Of a stretch of 64,000 nucleotides of DNA, positions 36,776 to 44,966 are shown piece after piece. A model generated the notes under the pieces. It was not told where the DNA came from. It saw only the letters and a list, made by a program, of their open reading frames with translations, and ran no database searches. The DNA is from Streptomyces sp. f51 (GTDB lineage Bacteria > Actinomycetota > Actinomycetes > Streptomycetales > Streptomycetaceae), in contig NZ_CP149798.1 of the NCBI RefSeq assembly GCF_037940415.1, positions 2,972,501-3,036,500 on the forward strand. Reading direction: 5' to 3'. How positions within the stretch are numbered: position 1 is the first letter of the stretch; each line of letters begins with the position of its first letter. A program made the translations under genes and the position numbers.

Positions 36776-37801
36776 TCACTCCCCCACCGAAGACACCGAG
36801 GAGACGGGCACGGCGTGCGCGAAACCGCCGTCCACCATCAGATTCGCCACCGTCTCCAACTCCGGCGGATTTCCGGCCAGCCGGGACAGGAACTGGTCGA
36901 AGTCGTCACCGCACGGCAGCAGCAGCCGCTGCACCCGCTCGGCGGCCGGCCACGCGTCCTGGTCACGGGCGTCGTCGAACGCGCAGAACCAGACCGAGCC
37001 GATCCGCTCGCCCTTCACCTTCACCGCCAGCAGGCCGCCCTGCACGAACCCGACGCCCAGGTAGTCCTTGGTCAGATGGTCGCGCAGACACTTGTTGACG
37101 TACACGAGGTCGTTGACTGCGGCCTCGTCGCGCACGGTGAACAGCGGCTGGTCCACCAGGAGTCCGAGCTCGGCGTCGAGCGCGGCACCCACCGGCGCGC
37201 ACCCGCCCGCGGCCTTCAGGAACGACCGGTAGGCGCCGGGCAGCCGGTATCCGAGGTCCTCCTCGACCGCCAGCACCTGCTGCTCGGTCACCGCCACCGA
37301 CGACTTCGGCAGCCCGAAGTGGGCGGGCCGTGTCTCCTGCAACGGCCGCGTCCCGCGCTTGGAATGGTCGACCGCCGCGGTCGCGACGCCGCCGTGGTGA
37401 CGGAGCAGCGCCTTCACCTCGACCGGCACCAGCTCAAGACGCCGGGTGCCCGCCACGTGGTGCCACGTCCAGCCGTGCGGAGTCGCGACCGAGGGGATCG
37501 TGTCCCACAGGTCGTGCCCGGACGCGGCGAGAGCGGCGTTCGCGGAGACGTAGTCCGTGAGCCTCAACTCGTCGACGCCGAAGCCCTCCGGAGGCTCGGC
37601 GATCTCCGCCGCGGCACGCGCGTAGAGCGAGAAGTCCGGATAACCGCCCTCGTCGATCCGCACACCTCTGGGGTGGCGCGCTGCCCGGACCGGATCCGGG
37701 AAGTGCACGACTTGCCCGGCGTAGGCCGCGTTCGGCGGCGCGGCCTGTCCCCCAGCCTGGGAGCTGGGAGGTGCCCCCAGCCCGAGCCGACCTGTCGTCA
37801 T
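36776..37801 (-). CDS. SMI1/KNR4 (SUKH-1) family protein
   Basis: A 341-residue soluble protein. The C-terminal half has the SUKH/SMI1-KNR4 fold features: VTEQQVLAVEEDLGYRLPGA YRSFL-type start, AAGGCAP, then LAVKVKGERIGSVWFCAFDD and AWPAAERVQRLL near the end. The N-terminal half (VHFPDPVRAARHPRGVRIDE, PDFSLYARA) is shared with Streptomyces paralogues that bind nucleic-acid-targeting toxins. SUKH proteins are best known as immunity factors for nuclease and deaminase toxins. It is first in an operon with the deaminase-SUKH fusion, and divergent from the YwqJ-type deaminase gene. Confidence 0.85.
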   Translation of the reverse strand: MTTGRLGLGAPPSSQAGGQAAPPNAAYAGQVVHFPDPVRAARHPRGVRIDEGGYPDFSLYARAAAEIAEPPEGFGVDELRLTDYVSANAALAASGHDLWDTIPSVATPHGWTWHHVAGTRRLELVPVEVKALLRHHGGVATAAVDHSKRGTRPLQETRPAHFGLPKSSVAVTEQQVLAVEEDLGYRLPGAYRSFLKAAGGCAPVGAALDAELGLLVDQPLFTVRDEAAVNDLVYVNKCLRDHLTKDYLGVGFVQGGLLAVKVKGERIGSVWFCAFDDARDQDAWPAAERVQRLLLPCGDDFDQFLSRLAGNPPELETVANLMVDGGFAHAVPVSSVSSVGE

Positions 37802-38033
37802 GGCGGTTGCCCCCTGTTACGGCGTCTTCAAGAGCTGGATGGAGCGCGGATGTCGACAGCCTATTCGGTTGTACGACACCGGTCACCGGGCCTCCGGTTC
37901 CGTGACCAGCCGTCACCCCGCAGTGACCGTATGCCGAAGGCCTGGCGTGTCGCGGCGCCCCAGCTACCGCTCCCGCCACGGCATTTGGCAGTCTGTCTCC
38001 GCACCGGGGGATGCACGGGAGGGAAAGACGATC

Positions 38034-38537
38034 ATGAACGCGACGCATACGAGCACGTCCGGGGATCCCCGGGTCGGATGGAGCAGCGCCGAGGCGCTGC
38101 ACGCGCCCGCCCTGCTGTACCGCCGCGACGGCATACTCCCCACCGTCGCCGCGGCCCTCTCCGTCCGCGGCGCCACCCTGACCGGCACGGCCGCGCGCGG
38201 CGACCAGCCACCCGCTCTTCACCCGCTGGTCCAGGACTTCCTCGACACCCTCACGAACGCGCAGCGCGACCGCTTCACCGGCCGCTGCGCCGAGGCCATC
38301 CTGATCTCCCGGCAGATCGCCGCCGCCGACGCCGAACGCAGCAAGCGCGCCGGCCGCAAGCCCATGACCAACGGCGAGGCCCGCAAGGCCCTCAAGGGGG
38401 CCAAGCTCACCGCGCGCCGCATCCGCGAGGACGGCGACCCGCTGCACGGCAGCTTCGCCGCCCCCTGCCGCTCCTGCACGGCCCTCAGCGGCCACTTCGG
38501 CGTCCGCATCGTCGACCCGGCGGCACCCGACGCCTGA
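38034..38537 (+). CDS. YwqJ-like putative deaminase
   Basis: 167 residues. The deaminase signature is visible in two parts: GRCAEAILISRQI (C85-A-E87, zinc cysteine plus catalytic glutamate) and APCRSCTALSGHFGV (C145-x-x-C148). The spacing and the C-A-E version are those of the YwqJ group, known from the C-termini of Bacillus polymorphic toxins. Here the domain stands alone, without a secretion or pretoxin region. ATG 38034 follows GGGAGGGAAA. It is 76 bp upstream of a SUKH-3 gene on the same strand. It may be an intracellular deaminase kept in check by its neighbour, or a domesticated toxin; target nucleotide unknown. Confidence 0.82.
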   Translation: MNATHTSTSGDPRVGWSSAEALHAPALLYRRDGILPTVAAALSVRGATLTGTAARGDQPPALHPLVQDFLDTLTNAQRDRFTGRCAEAILISRQIAAADAERSKRAGRKPMTNGEARKALKGAKLTARRIREDGDPLHGSFAAPCRSCTALSGHFGVRIVDPAAPDA

Positions 38538-38613
38538 ACCGCCCCTCCCCCGTACCCGTACGTATGACGGCGTCCCCGACGCCGAGTCCCATCCCTCGAC
38601 GAACGAAGGGCAG

Positions 38614-39144
38614 ATGCACTCCGAACGCTCCTCCTCCAGCCTCTTCTCCAGACCCGGGCAGGGGGGACCCGCCTCGCGTTTCCCCGAACCCGTGGACGCC
38701 GTACTGCGGTCGGCGGGATGGCAGCCGGGACGCTGGGACATAAAGCAGGCCGAGTACTGGGCCGACGAACTGCGCGGACACGAGTCACCGGCCGGGCACC
38801 GGCACGCGGTGTTCCCGGCCGCGGTCGAGGCGTGGGCGGAGTTCGGGGGGCTGCGTGTCGGCTCCGCCGGGTCCGGGCGGCAGCTCGCCCCCGCCGTGCT
38901 CCATCTCGACCCCCTGCACGGGCTCCACATGGCCCGCACCCTGGGCGATCTGGGGCGCGCGCTCGACACCGAGGTCTGCCCGCTCGGCGAGGAGCCCGAC
39001 TCCCGCGCGCTGCTCGCCGTCGACGCCGAGGGCCGGGTCTACTCCCTCGACCACACCGGCGACTGGTACCTGGGCCCGCACATCGACGCGGCCCTCACCA
39101 CCCTCCTCACCGGCACCCCCCCACCCCGCCTGACCACCACCTGA
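38614..39144 (+). CDS. SUKH-3 family immunity-like protein
   Basis: 176 residues matching the SUKH-3 group: AVLRSAGWQPGRWD at the start, AAVEAWAEFGGLRV, TEVCPLGEEPDSRALLAVDA, EGRVYSLDHTGDWYLGPHID and a final helix AALTTLLTG. ATG 38614 has GAAGGG close by. It follows the YwqJ-like deaminase gene on the same strand, the expected order of toxin then immunity gene. Its likely role is binding and blocking the deaminase; this is inferred from family and position. A dispersed Streptomyces repeat begins 12 bp after its stop. Confidence 0.85.
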   Translation: MHSERSSSSLFSRPGQGGPASRFPEPVDAVLRSAGWQPGRWDIKQAEYWADELRGHESPAGHRHAVFPAAVEAWAEFGGLRVGSAGSGRQLAPAVLHLDPLHGLHMARTLGDLGRALDTEVCPLGEEPDSRALLAVDAEGRVYSLDHTGDWYLGPHIDAALTTLLTGTPPPRLTTT

Positions 39145-39155
39145 AAACCGCCTCT

Positions 39156-39328
39156 CGCCCCCTCCGCCCCTACCCAACCCGAACCCGGGGCTCCGCCCCG
39201 GACCCCCCACTCCTCAATCCCCGGAGGGGCTGAACGCTCCCCGGAACCCAAAGGGGCGACCCGGCGGAGAGACCACCCCCGGGGCTCCGCCCCAGCCCCC
39301 GCTCCTCAAACGCCGGAGGGGCTGAAAC
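39156..39328 (+). repeat. Two copies of a dispersed intergenic repeat
   Basis: Copy one (39156-39236) and a shorter copy two (39281-39328) share GGGGCTCCGCCCC followed by CTCCTCAA and CCGGAGGGGCTGAA. An inverted copy lies at 54446-54526. All sit directly behind stop codons. Each part can fold into small hairpins, so they may act as terminators or mRNA-end stabilisers. Confidence 0.75.
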
Positions 39329-39580
39329 CTTCGCCGACCGGGGCTGAAATCGGATGGCTGCGGCCTGGGCCGACGTTGCGGCGGCCTGGGCTGACGTTGC
39401 GGCGGCCTGGGCTGACGTTTCGCCGGCCGGGGGCTGAATCTTTCCGCGGCCGGGGCTGACGATGCGCGGGCCGGGGGCTGAAACCTTCTGCGGCCGAGGG
39501 CTGAAGCCTTCCGCGGCCGGGGCTGACGATTCGCCGGCCCGGGGGCTGAACCCTTCCGCGGCCGGGGCTGGGAGGTGGAC
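39329..39580. repeat. Degenerate tandem array, about ten units of 21-28 bp
   Basis: Units follow the pattern GCGGCCGGGGCTGA plus a variable part such as CGTTGCG or ACCTTC. They end in the same GGGCTGA that closes the dispersed repeat before it, so the array may have grown from that element. The 611-bp gap 39145-39755 has no gene; its last part (39581-39755) shows nothing notable. Confidence 0.7.
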
Positions 39581-39755
39581 CGGGCACTACGAAGCACCCG
39601 CACCCGGAATCGGACGCGAGGGGCCGTGCCGGTACATCGATGCCCGTCGCCACCGACGGTCACACCTCACCCAACGGCGACGGGCTGATGCACCGGCACG
39701 GCCCCGACCCACCCACCAAACCGGAGCCGAACCCGCGACGCCGACCCCCGGAGGG

Positions 39756-41066
39756 CTACGCGGGGATCACCGCCGACACCCGAAACCCACCCGCATCCGT
39801 AGGCCCCGAAACGAACACACCCCCGAGCGCGGCCACCCGCTCCTTCATCCCCAGCAGCCCGTTCCCCCCACTGGGCAACCCCACGGACGACCCCGCCCCC
39901 GCCTCCGGCGGACACTCGTTCTCCACCTGCATCGCGATCTCGGACACCCGATGCGCCAGCCGGACATACGTCTTGGCCCCCGCCGCGTGCTTGTGCACGT
40001 TCGTCAGGGCCTCCTGCACCACCCGGTACGCGGTCTGCTCGATCTCACGGGCGTACGCGCGCAGGTCCCCCTCGACCGACAGCGCCACGACCATCCCGGC
40101 CGCCGCGGACTGCCCGATCAGCTCGTCGATCTCGGCCAGACTCGGCCCCTCCCCGCCCCCGGAGTCGCCCGCAGCCCGCGAGGCCGCGGCCGCCGCCGCG
40201 GCCCCCACCGCCGCCAGCGGCACCGCGGGCACCCGCCGGTCGAGACCGTCCCCCGTCCGCAGTACCCCCAGCATCTCCCGCAGCTCGGTGAGCGCCTGCC
40301 GCCCCATGTCCCCCACCAGGGCGGCGTTCTTCACGGCCTTCTCGGGATCCTTCCGGGCCACCGCCTGAAGCGCCGCCGCGTGCACGACCATCAGGGAGAC
40401 CCGGTGCGCAACCACGTCGTGCATCTCCCGCGCGATCCGGGTGCGCTCCTCGTTGCGCGCCCACTCCGCCCGCTCCTCCGCCCGCTCCGCGAGCAGCATC
40501 AGCTCCCGCTCCAGCGAGTCCGCCCGCTCCCGCAGGCTCTCCATGAGCCGCCGCCTTGCCCCCATGTACAGCCCGAGCAGCACGGGCGGCGCGGTCATCC
40601 CGATCGCCGTCGTGATGGAGGCGAACGGGACCAGCCAGTCCCCCATCGGCACGTCCCCGCGCACCACGCTCTGGTGCGCCCGGACGAACGTGACGATCAG
40701 CATGCCGGCGAAGGACATCCCGGCCAGGGCGGCGGTGATGCGCCGCGGCAGCTCGGACGCGGCGAGCGTGTAGAGGCCGACGAGTCCCATCAGGAACCCC
40801 ATCTGGGCGGGCGTGATCGCGATGGACACCAGGACGACCGCGATCGGCCACTTCCGCCGTACCAGCAGTACGGACCCGGAGATCCCCCCGAACGCGACCC
40901 CCACCGGTGCGGGCAGTCCCGCGTCGTGCGCGAAGCGGACCCCCTCGCTGCCGCACTCGAACGCGGACGCCAGAGCGAGCCCGCCGTCCAGCACCGCGCT
41001 ACGCCATCCGACCCACCACCACGGCCCGGTCCCGGCCGCGGTGTGCTCTTCCCCCGTCGTGGTCAT
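39756..41066 (-). CDS. Orphan sensor histidine kinase (HisKA_3 type)
   Basis: A 436-residue membrane kinase. Five or six spans fill the first 170 residues (LVRRKWPIAVVLVSIAITPA, ITAALAGMSFAGMLIVTFVR). A coiled linker leads to the dimerisation helix with phospho-acceptor H216 in REMHDVVAHRVS. The ATPase domain has an N-box EALTNVHKHA and a G-box GNGLLGMKERV and ends GGFRVSAVIPA. This is the NarL/DesK-type kinase class, whose partners are LuxR-type response regulators; none is adjacent. ATG 41066 begins MTTTGEEHTAA. The extracellular part is tiny, so the signal is probably sensed in the membrane. Confidence 0.9.
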   Translation of the reverse strand: MTTTGEEHTAAGTGPWWWVGWRSAVLDGGLALASAFECGSEGVRFAHDAGLPAPVGVAFGGISGSVLLVRRKWPIAVVLVSIAITPAQMGFLMGLVGLYTLAASELPRRITAALAGMSFAGMLIVTFVRAHQSVVRGDVPMGDWLVPFASITTAIGMTAPPVLLGLYMGARRRLMESLRERADSLERELMLLAERAEERAEWARNEERTRIAREMHDVVAHRVSLMVVHAAALQAVARKDPEKAVKNAALVGDMGRQALTELREMLGVLRTGDGLDRRVPAVPLAAVGAAAAAAASRAAGDSGGGEGPSLAEIDELIGQSAAAGMVVALSVEGDLRAYAREIEQTAYRVVQEALTNVHKHAAGAKTYVRLAHRVSEIAMQVENECPPEAGAGSSVGLPSGGNGLLGMKERVAALGGVFVSGPTDAGGFRVSAVIPA

Positions 41067-41336
41067 GGCTCCAGCGTACGGTTGCGCCCCGGACCATTTC
41101 CGGTGAGTTTCTCCGACCGGCCTCCACCACGCCCCGCCGGAATCACCGGCCTCACCGCGCCGCGCATCACCGGCCCCGGGAACTGCGCGGGCCCCCGGGA
41201 CGGCCGCCGGGACCACGCGGTCATCTGCCGCGCGGGAGGCGCCGAGTTGTACCGTCGCACGGAGGGCATCCGGTACGGCATAGTGTTGGGTGCCGACTCG
41301 ACGAGCCGACCGAATATCCGGTTCGATCGGGTTCAT

Positions 41337-41408
41337 TCCCCCGTGGTGTAATTGGCAGCACCGTGGCTTTTGGTGCCATTTGTCCGGGTTCGAGTCCTGG
41401 CGGGGGAG
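41337..41408 (+). tRNA. tRNA-Gln (anticodon TTG)
   Basis: A 72-nt cloverleaf with a 7-bp acceptor stem (TCCCCCG pairs with CGGGGGA), D-arm GGTGTAATTGGCAGCAC, anticodon loop TTTTGGT carrying TTG, and T-arm with GGTTCGAGTCC. The CCA end is not encoded. It lies just upstream of glmU, and this TTG anticodon serves CAA glutamine codons, rare in high-GC genomes. Confidence 0.95.
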
Positions 41409-41542
41409 CCTCGACGCGAGGGAGCCCCGACCGTTCCCGTCTCCCGCGGCGCCCCCTGGCCCCTCTCCCACAGCGCTCCTGTTTCGCCCCGGTATCCTGC
41501 GGATGTCCACACCCCAGTCATCCACAGCCGAAGGGCAACCCC

Positions 41543-42991
41543 GTGAGCGCCATCCGCCCGGCCGCCGTCGTCGTACTCGCAGCGGGTGAGGGCACCCGTA
41601 TGAAATCGGCCACACCCAAGGTTCTGCACGACATCTGCGGACGCTCGCTCGTCGGCCATGTACTCGCCGCCGCGCGCGAGTTGGACCCCGAGAACCTGGT
41701 CGTCGTCGTGGGCCACGCCCGCGAGAAGGTCGTCGGGCATCTCGCGGAGATCGACCCGGGCGTACGGACGGCGGTGCAGGCCGAGCAGAACGGCACCGGG
41801 CACGCGGTACGGATGGCCCTCGAAGAGCTCGGCGGCGATGTGGACGGCACGGTCGTCGTGGTCTGCGGCGACACCCCCCTTCTCAGCGGAGCGACCCTGC
41901 TCGCGCTGGCCACGGCCCACGGCGCGGACGGCAACGCCGTCACCGTCCTGACCGCCGAGGTCCCCGACGCCACCGGCTACGGCCGCATCGTGCGGGACGG
42001 CGCGAGCGGCGCGGTCACCGCGATCGTCGAGCACAAGGACGCGAGCGACTCGCAGCGCGCGATCCGCGAGATCAACTCGGGCGTCTTCGCCTTCGACGGC
42101 CGGCTCCTCGCCGACGCGCTCGGCAAGGTGCGCACGGACAACAGCCAGGGCGAGGAGTACCTGACGGACGTCCTCGGGATCCTGCGCGAGGCCGGGCACC
42201 GCGTGGGCGCGGCCGTGACCGCCGACCACCGCGAGATCGCCGGCATCAACAACCGCGTCCAGCTCGCCGAGGCCCGCCGCATCCTGAACGACCGGCTGCT
42301 CACCCGGGCCATGCTGGCCGGCGTCAGCGTCGTCGACCCCGCGACGACCTGGGTGGACGTGACGGTCACCTTCGAGCAGGACGCGATCGTGCTCCCCGGC
42401 ACCCAGCTCCAGGGCGCCACGCACGTCGCCGAGGGCGCCGAGGTCGGCCCCAACTGCCGGCTGAAGGACACCCGGGTGGGTGCCGGCGCCCGCGTCGACA
42501 ACACGGTGGCCGACACCGCCGAGGTGGGCCCCGAGGCGAAGGTGGGCCCGTTCGCCTATCTGCGTCCGGGCACGCGGATCGGCCCGAAGGCGAAGGTCGG
42601 CACGTACGTCGAGACGAAGAACGCGACGATCGGCGAGGGGACGAAGATCCCGCACCTGTCGTACGTGGGGGACGCCACGATCGGCGAGTACTCGAACATC
42701 GGTGCCGCGAGTGTGTTCGTGAACTACGACGGGCAGGACAAGCACCACACGACGATCGGCTCGCACTGCCGTACGGGTTCGGACAACATGTTTGTGGCTC
42801 CTGTCACGGTCGGGGACGGCGCGTACACCGCGGCGGGCTCCGTGATCACCAAGGACGTACCGCCCGGTTCGCTGGCCGTGGCCCGCGGTCAGCAGCGGAA
42901 TATCGAGGGCTGGGTGGCCCGCAAGCGTCCCGGAAGCGCCGCCGCGAAGGCCGCGGAGACCGCCTCCCGGGATCCGGAAGGCGAAGGCTGA
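41543..42991 (+). CDS. glmU: Bifunctional UDP-GlcNAc pyrophosphorylase / GlcN-1-P acetyltransferase
   Basis: The last two steps to UDP-N-acetylglucosamine, needed for peptidoglycan. The 482-residue enzyme has the uridyltransferase domain (VVVLAAGEGTRMKS, AEQNGTGHAVRMA, VVVCGDTPLL) and a C-terminal left-handed beta helix with hexapeptide repeats (AEVGPEAKVGPFAYLRPGTR, TIGEGTKIPHLSYVGDATIG, then NYDGQDKHHTTIG). GTG 41543 has AAGGG 7 nt upstream. It is followed by prs, so cell-wall and PRPP supply are linked in one gene cluster. Confidence 0.97.
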   Translation: MSAIRPAAVVVLAAGEGTRMKSATPKVLHDICGRSLVGHVLAAARELDPENLVVVVGHAREKVVGHLAEIDPGVRTAVQAEQNGTGHAVRMALEELGGDVDGTVVVVCGDTPLLSGATLLALATAHGADGNAVTVLTAEVPDATGYGRIVRDGASGAVTAIVEHKDASDSQRAIREINSGVFAFDGRLLADALGKVRTDNSQGEEYLTDVLGILREAGHRVGAAVTADHREIAGINNRVQLAEARRILNDRLLTRAMLAGVSVVDPATTWVDVTVTFEQDAIVLPGTQLQGATHVAEGAEVGPNCRLKDTRVGAGARVDNTVADTAEVGPEAKVGPFAYLRPGTRIGPKAKVGTYVETKNATIGEGTKIPHLSYVGDATIGEYSNIGAASVFVNYDGQDKHHTTIGSHCRTGSDNMFVAPVTVGDGAYTAAGSVITKDVPPGSLAVARGQQRNIEGWVARKRPGSAAAKAAETASRDPEGEG

Positions 42992-43048
42992 CCGGAAAAC
43001 GGCACGTCCGGGACGGCGTACCGTGATAAGTGCAGACCCGCACCCCTG

Positions 43049-43108
43049 CTGAGAAGCCCTCTCGCAACCCAGCTGAGAAGGCCTCTCACGCCCACTGAGA
43101 TGACCTCT
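43049..43108 (+). promoter_or_regulatory. Three direct repeats in the prs leader
   Basis: CTGAGAAGCCCTCTC (43049), CTGAGAAGGCCTCTC (43073) and CTGAGATGACCTCT (43095) recur every 22-24 bp. Each can form a mini-hairpin GAGA/TCTC. They end 14 bp before the prs start codon and overlap its ribosome binding site region. Confidence 0.5.
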
Positions 43109-43122
43109 GAGGAGACAGTGCT

Positions 43123-44100
43123 GTGACCGGGACCAAGACGACGACCGGCGAGAAGAAGATGATGTTCTTCTCCGGCCGCGCCCACCCCGAGCTTGCCGAG
43201 GAGGTCGCCCACAAGCTGGGTGTCGGGGTCGTCCCGACGAAGGCCTTCGACTTCGCGAACGGCGAGATCTACATTCGCTACCAGGAGTCCGCCCGCGGCG
43301 CCGACTGCTTCCTGATGCAGAGCCACACGGCTCCCATCAACAAGTGGATCATGGAACAGCTGATCATGATCGACGCTCTGAAGCGGGCCTCCGCCCGGAG
43401 CATCACCGTGATCGTGCCGTTCTACGGTTACGCCCGTCAGGACAAGAAGCACCGCGGACGTGAACCGATCTCGGCGCGTCTGGTCGCGGACCTGATGAAG
43501 ACGGCCGGTGCGGACCGCATCCTCACGGTCGATCTGCACACGGACCAGATCCAGGGCTTCTTCGACGGCCCGGTGGACCATCTGTTCGCGCTGCCGATCC
43601 TCGCCGACTACGTGGGCGCCAAGGTCGACCGTTCCAAGCTCACCGTCGTCTCCCCCGACGCCGGCCGGGTGCGGGTCGCCGACCGCTGGTGCGACCGCCT
43701 GGACGCGCCGCTGGCCATCGTGCACAAGCGCCGCGACAAGGACGTCGCCAACCAGGTCACCGTCCATGAGGTGGTCGGTGACGTGAAGGGCCGCGTCTGC
43801 GTGCTCGTCGACGACATGATCGACACCGGCGGCACCATCTGCGCCGCCGCCGACGCGCTGTTCGCGCACGGCGCCGAGGACGTCATCGTGACGGCCACGC
43901 ACGGCGTGCTCTCCGGCCCGGCGGCCGACCGTCTGAAGAACTCCAAGGTCAGCGAGTTCATCTTCACGGACACCCTGCCGACGCCCGGCGAGCTGGAGCT
44001 CGACAAGATCACGGTGCTCTCGATCGCGCCGACCATCGCGGACGCGGTGCGCGAGGTCTTCCTGGACGGTTCGGTGACGAGCCTGTTCGAGGAGCAGTAG
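43123..44100 (+). CDS. prs: Ribose-phosphate pyrophosphokinase (PRPP synthase)
   Basis: Makes PRPP from ribose-5-phosphate and ATP for nucleotide, histidine and tryptophan synthesis. The 325-residue class I enzyme shows KAFDFANGEIYIRYQES, the ATP-binding PFYGYARQDKKHRGREPIS loop, the metal site DLHTDQIQGFF and the PRPP loop VLVDDMIDTGGTI. GTG 43123 follows GAGGAGA at 7 nt. It lies downstream of glmU across a 131-bp gap with direct repeats, so it may have its own control. Confidence 0.97.
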   Translation: MTGTKTTTGEKKMMFFSGRAHPELAEEVAHKLGVGVVPTKAFDFANGEIYIRYQESARGADCFLMQSHTAPINKWIMEQLIMIDALKRASARSITVIVPFYGYARQDKKHRGREPISARLVADLMKTAGADRILTVDLHTDQIQGFFDGPVDHLFALPILADYVGAKVDRSKLTVVSPDAGRVRVADRWCDRLDAPLAIVHKRRDKDVANQVTVHEVVGDVKGRVCVLVDDMIDTGGTICAAADALFAHGAEDVIVTATHGVLSGPAADRLKNSKVSEFIFTDTLPTPGELELDKITVLSIAPTIADAVREVFLDGSVTSLFEEQ

Positions 44101-44183
44101 GCCACGGCCCAGCCGGTCGCCTAGATCGATTTCTTGTACGGCCTCCCCGCCCCGTAAGCTGTCACAGTTGCTCGGCGAGGGAG

Positions 44184-44203
44184 GCCGCACTTTTGTGTGC
44201 GGC
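44184..44203 (+). promoter_or_regulatory. Leader hairpin upstream of rplY
   Basis: A perfect 7-bp stem GCCGCAC with a 6-nt loop TTTTGT, 80 bp before the rplY start. The leader (from about 44160) is long for a single ribosomal protein gene, so autoregulation is possible. There is no match to a named leader family that I can vouch for. Confidence 0.4.
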
Positions 44204-44284
44204 GGTCCGTTATCGACGCGCTCTTCGTAGCAGGCCGATGGTTTGGCCGGGTGACCTTCTTCCCCAGTTCTACGAGGAGTGAAC

Positions 44285-44878
44285 ATGTCCGAGGTCAAGC
44301 TCGCCGCCGAGTCCCGCACCGAGTTCGGCAAGGGTGCCGCCCGCCGCGTCCGCCGCGAGGGCAGGGTCCCCGGCGTCGTCTACGGTCACGGCACCGAGCC
44401 GGTCCACATCACGCTGCCGGGCCACGACCTGCTGCTCGCGCTGCGTACGCCGAACGTCCTGCTCTCCCTGGACCTGGACGGCAAGACCGAGCTCGCGATC
44501 CCGAAGGCCGTCCAGCGCGACGCCATCAAGGGCTTCCTCGAGCACGTCGACCTGCTCCTCGTGAAGCGCGGCGAGAAGGTCACCGTCGAGGTCTTCGTGC
44601 AGACCGAGGGCGAGCTGGCCCCGGGCAGCTTCCTCGTCGAGAACGTGCTCAACACCCTGACGGTCGAGGCCGAGGCCACCCACATCCCGGAGTCGGTCAC
44701 CGTCTCCATCGAGGGCCTGGAGGCCGGCGCCTCCATCCACGCCAAGGACATCAAGCTCCCCAAGGGCACCACGCTGGCGATCGACGAGGACGCGGTCGTC
44801 ATCCAGGTCCTGTCGGCGCAGGCCGAGGAGCCGGCCGCCGAGGGCGACGCCGAGGGCGACGCGGCCGCCGAGGCCTGA
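44285..44878 (+). CDS. rplY: 50S ribosomal protein L25 (general stress protein Ctc type)
   Basis: A 197-residue protein that binds 5S rRNA at the central protuberance. The N-terminal L25 domain ([31 protein letters not shown]) is followed by the TL5/Ctc beta domain ([40 protein letters not shown]) and an acidic Ala/Glu tail. The long form is the Ctc type. ATG 44285 was chosen over an in-frame GTG two codons earlier because GAGGAG lies 5 nt upstream of it. A strong terminator separates it from pth. Confidence 0.96.
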   Translation: MSEVKLAAESRTEFGKGAARRVRREGRVPGVVYGHGTEPVHITLPGHDLLLALRTPNVLLSLDLDGKTELAIPKAVQRDAIKGFLEHVDLLLVKRGEKVTVEVFVQTEGELAPGSFLVENVLNTLTVEAEATHIPESVTVSIEGLEAGASIHAKDIKLPKGTTLAIDEDAVVIQVLSAQAEEPAAEGDAEGDAAAEA

Positions 44879-44903
44879 TCCTCCCGGAATCTTCAGCTGT
44901 GTC

Positions 44904-44933
44904 AGCCGCCGCTCCTTCCCGGGAGCGGCGGCT
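44904..44933 (+). terminator. Terminator after rplY
   Basis: A 12-bp perfect stem AGCCGCCGCTCC with a 6-nt loop, 25 bp past the stop codon. It lies before pth, which may be reached by read-through or an internal promoter. Confidence 0.75.
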
Positions 44934-44966
44934 GCCGCGTATCACGGACACGAGGGAGACACGGAC

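Noticed and set aside
39329..39580. CRISPR array or coding repeat
   Set aside because: Units are degenerate, 21-28 bp, without spacers, and frames crossing them have no support.
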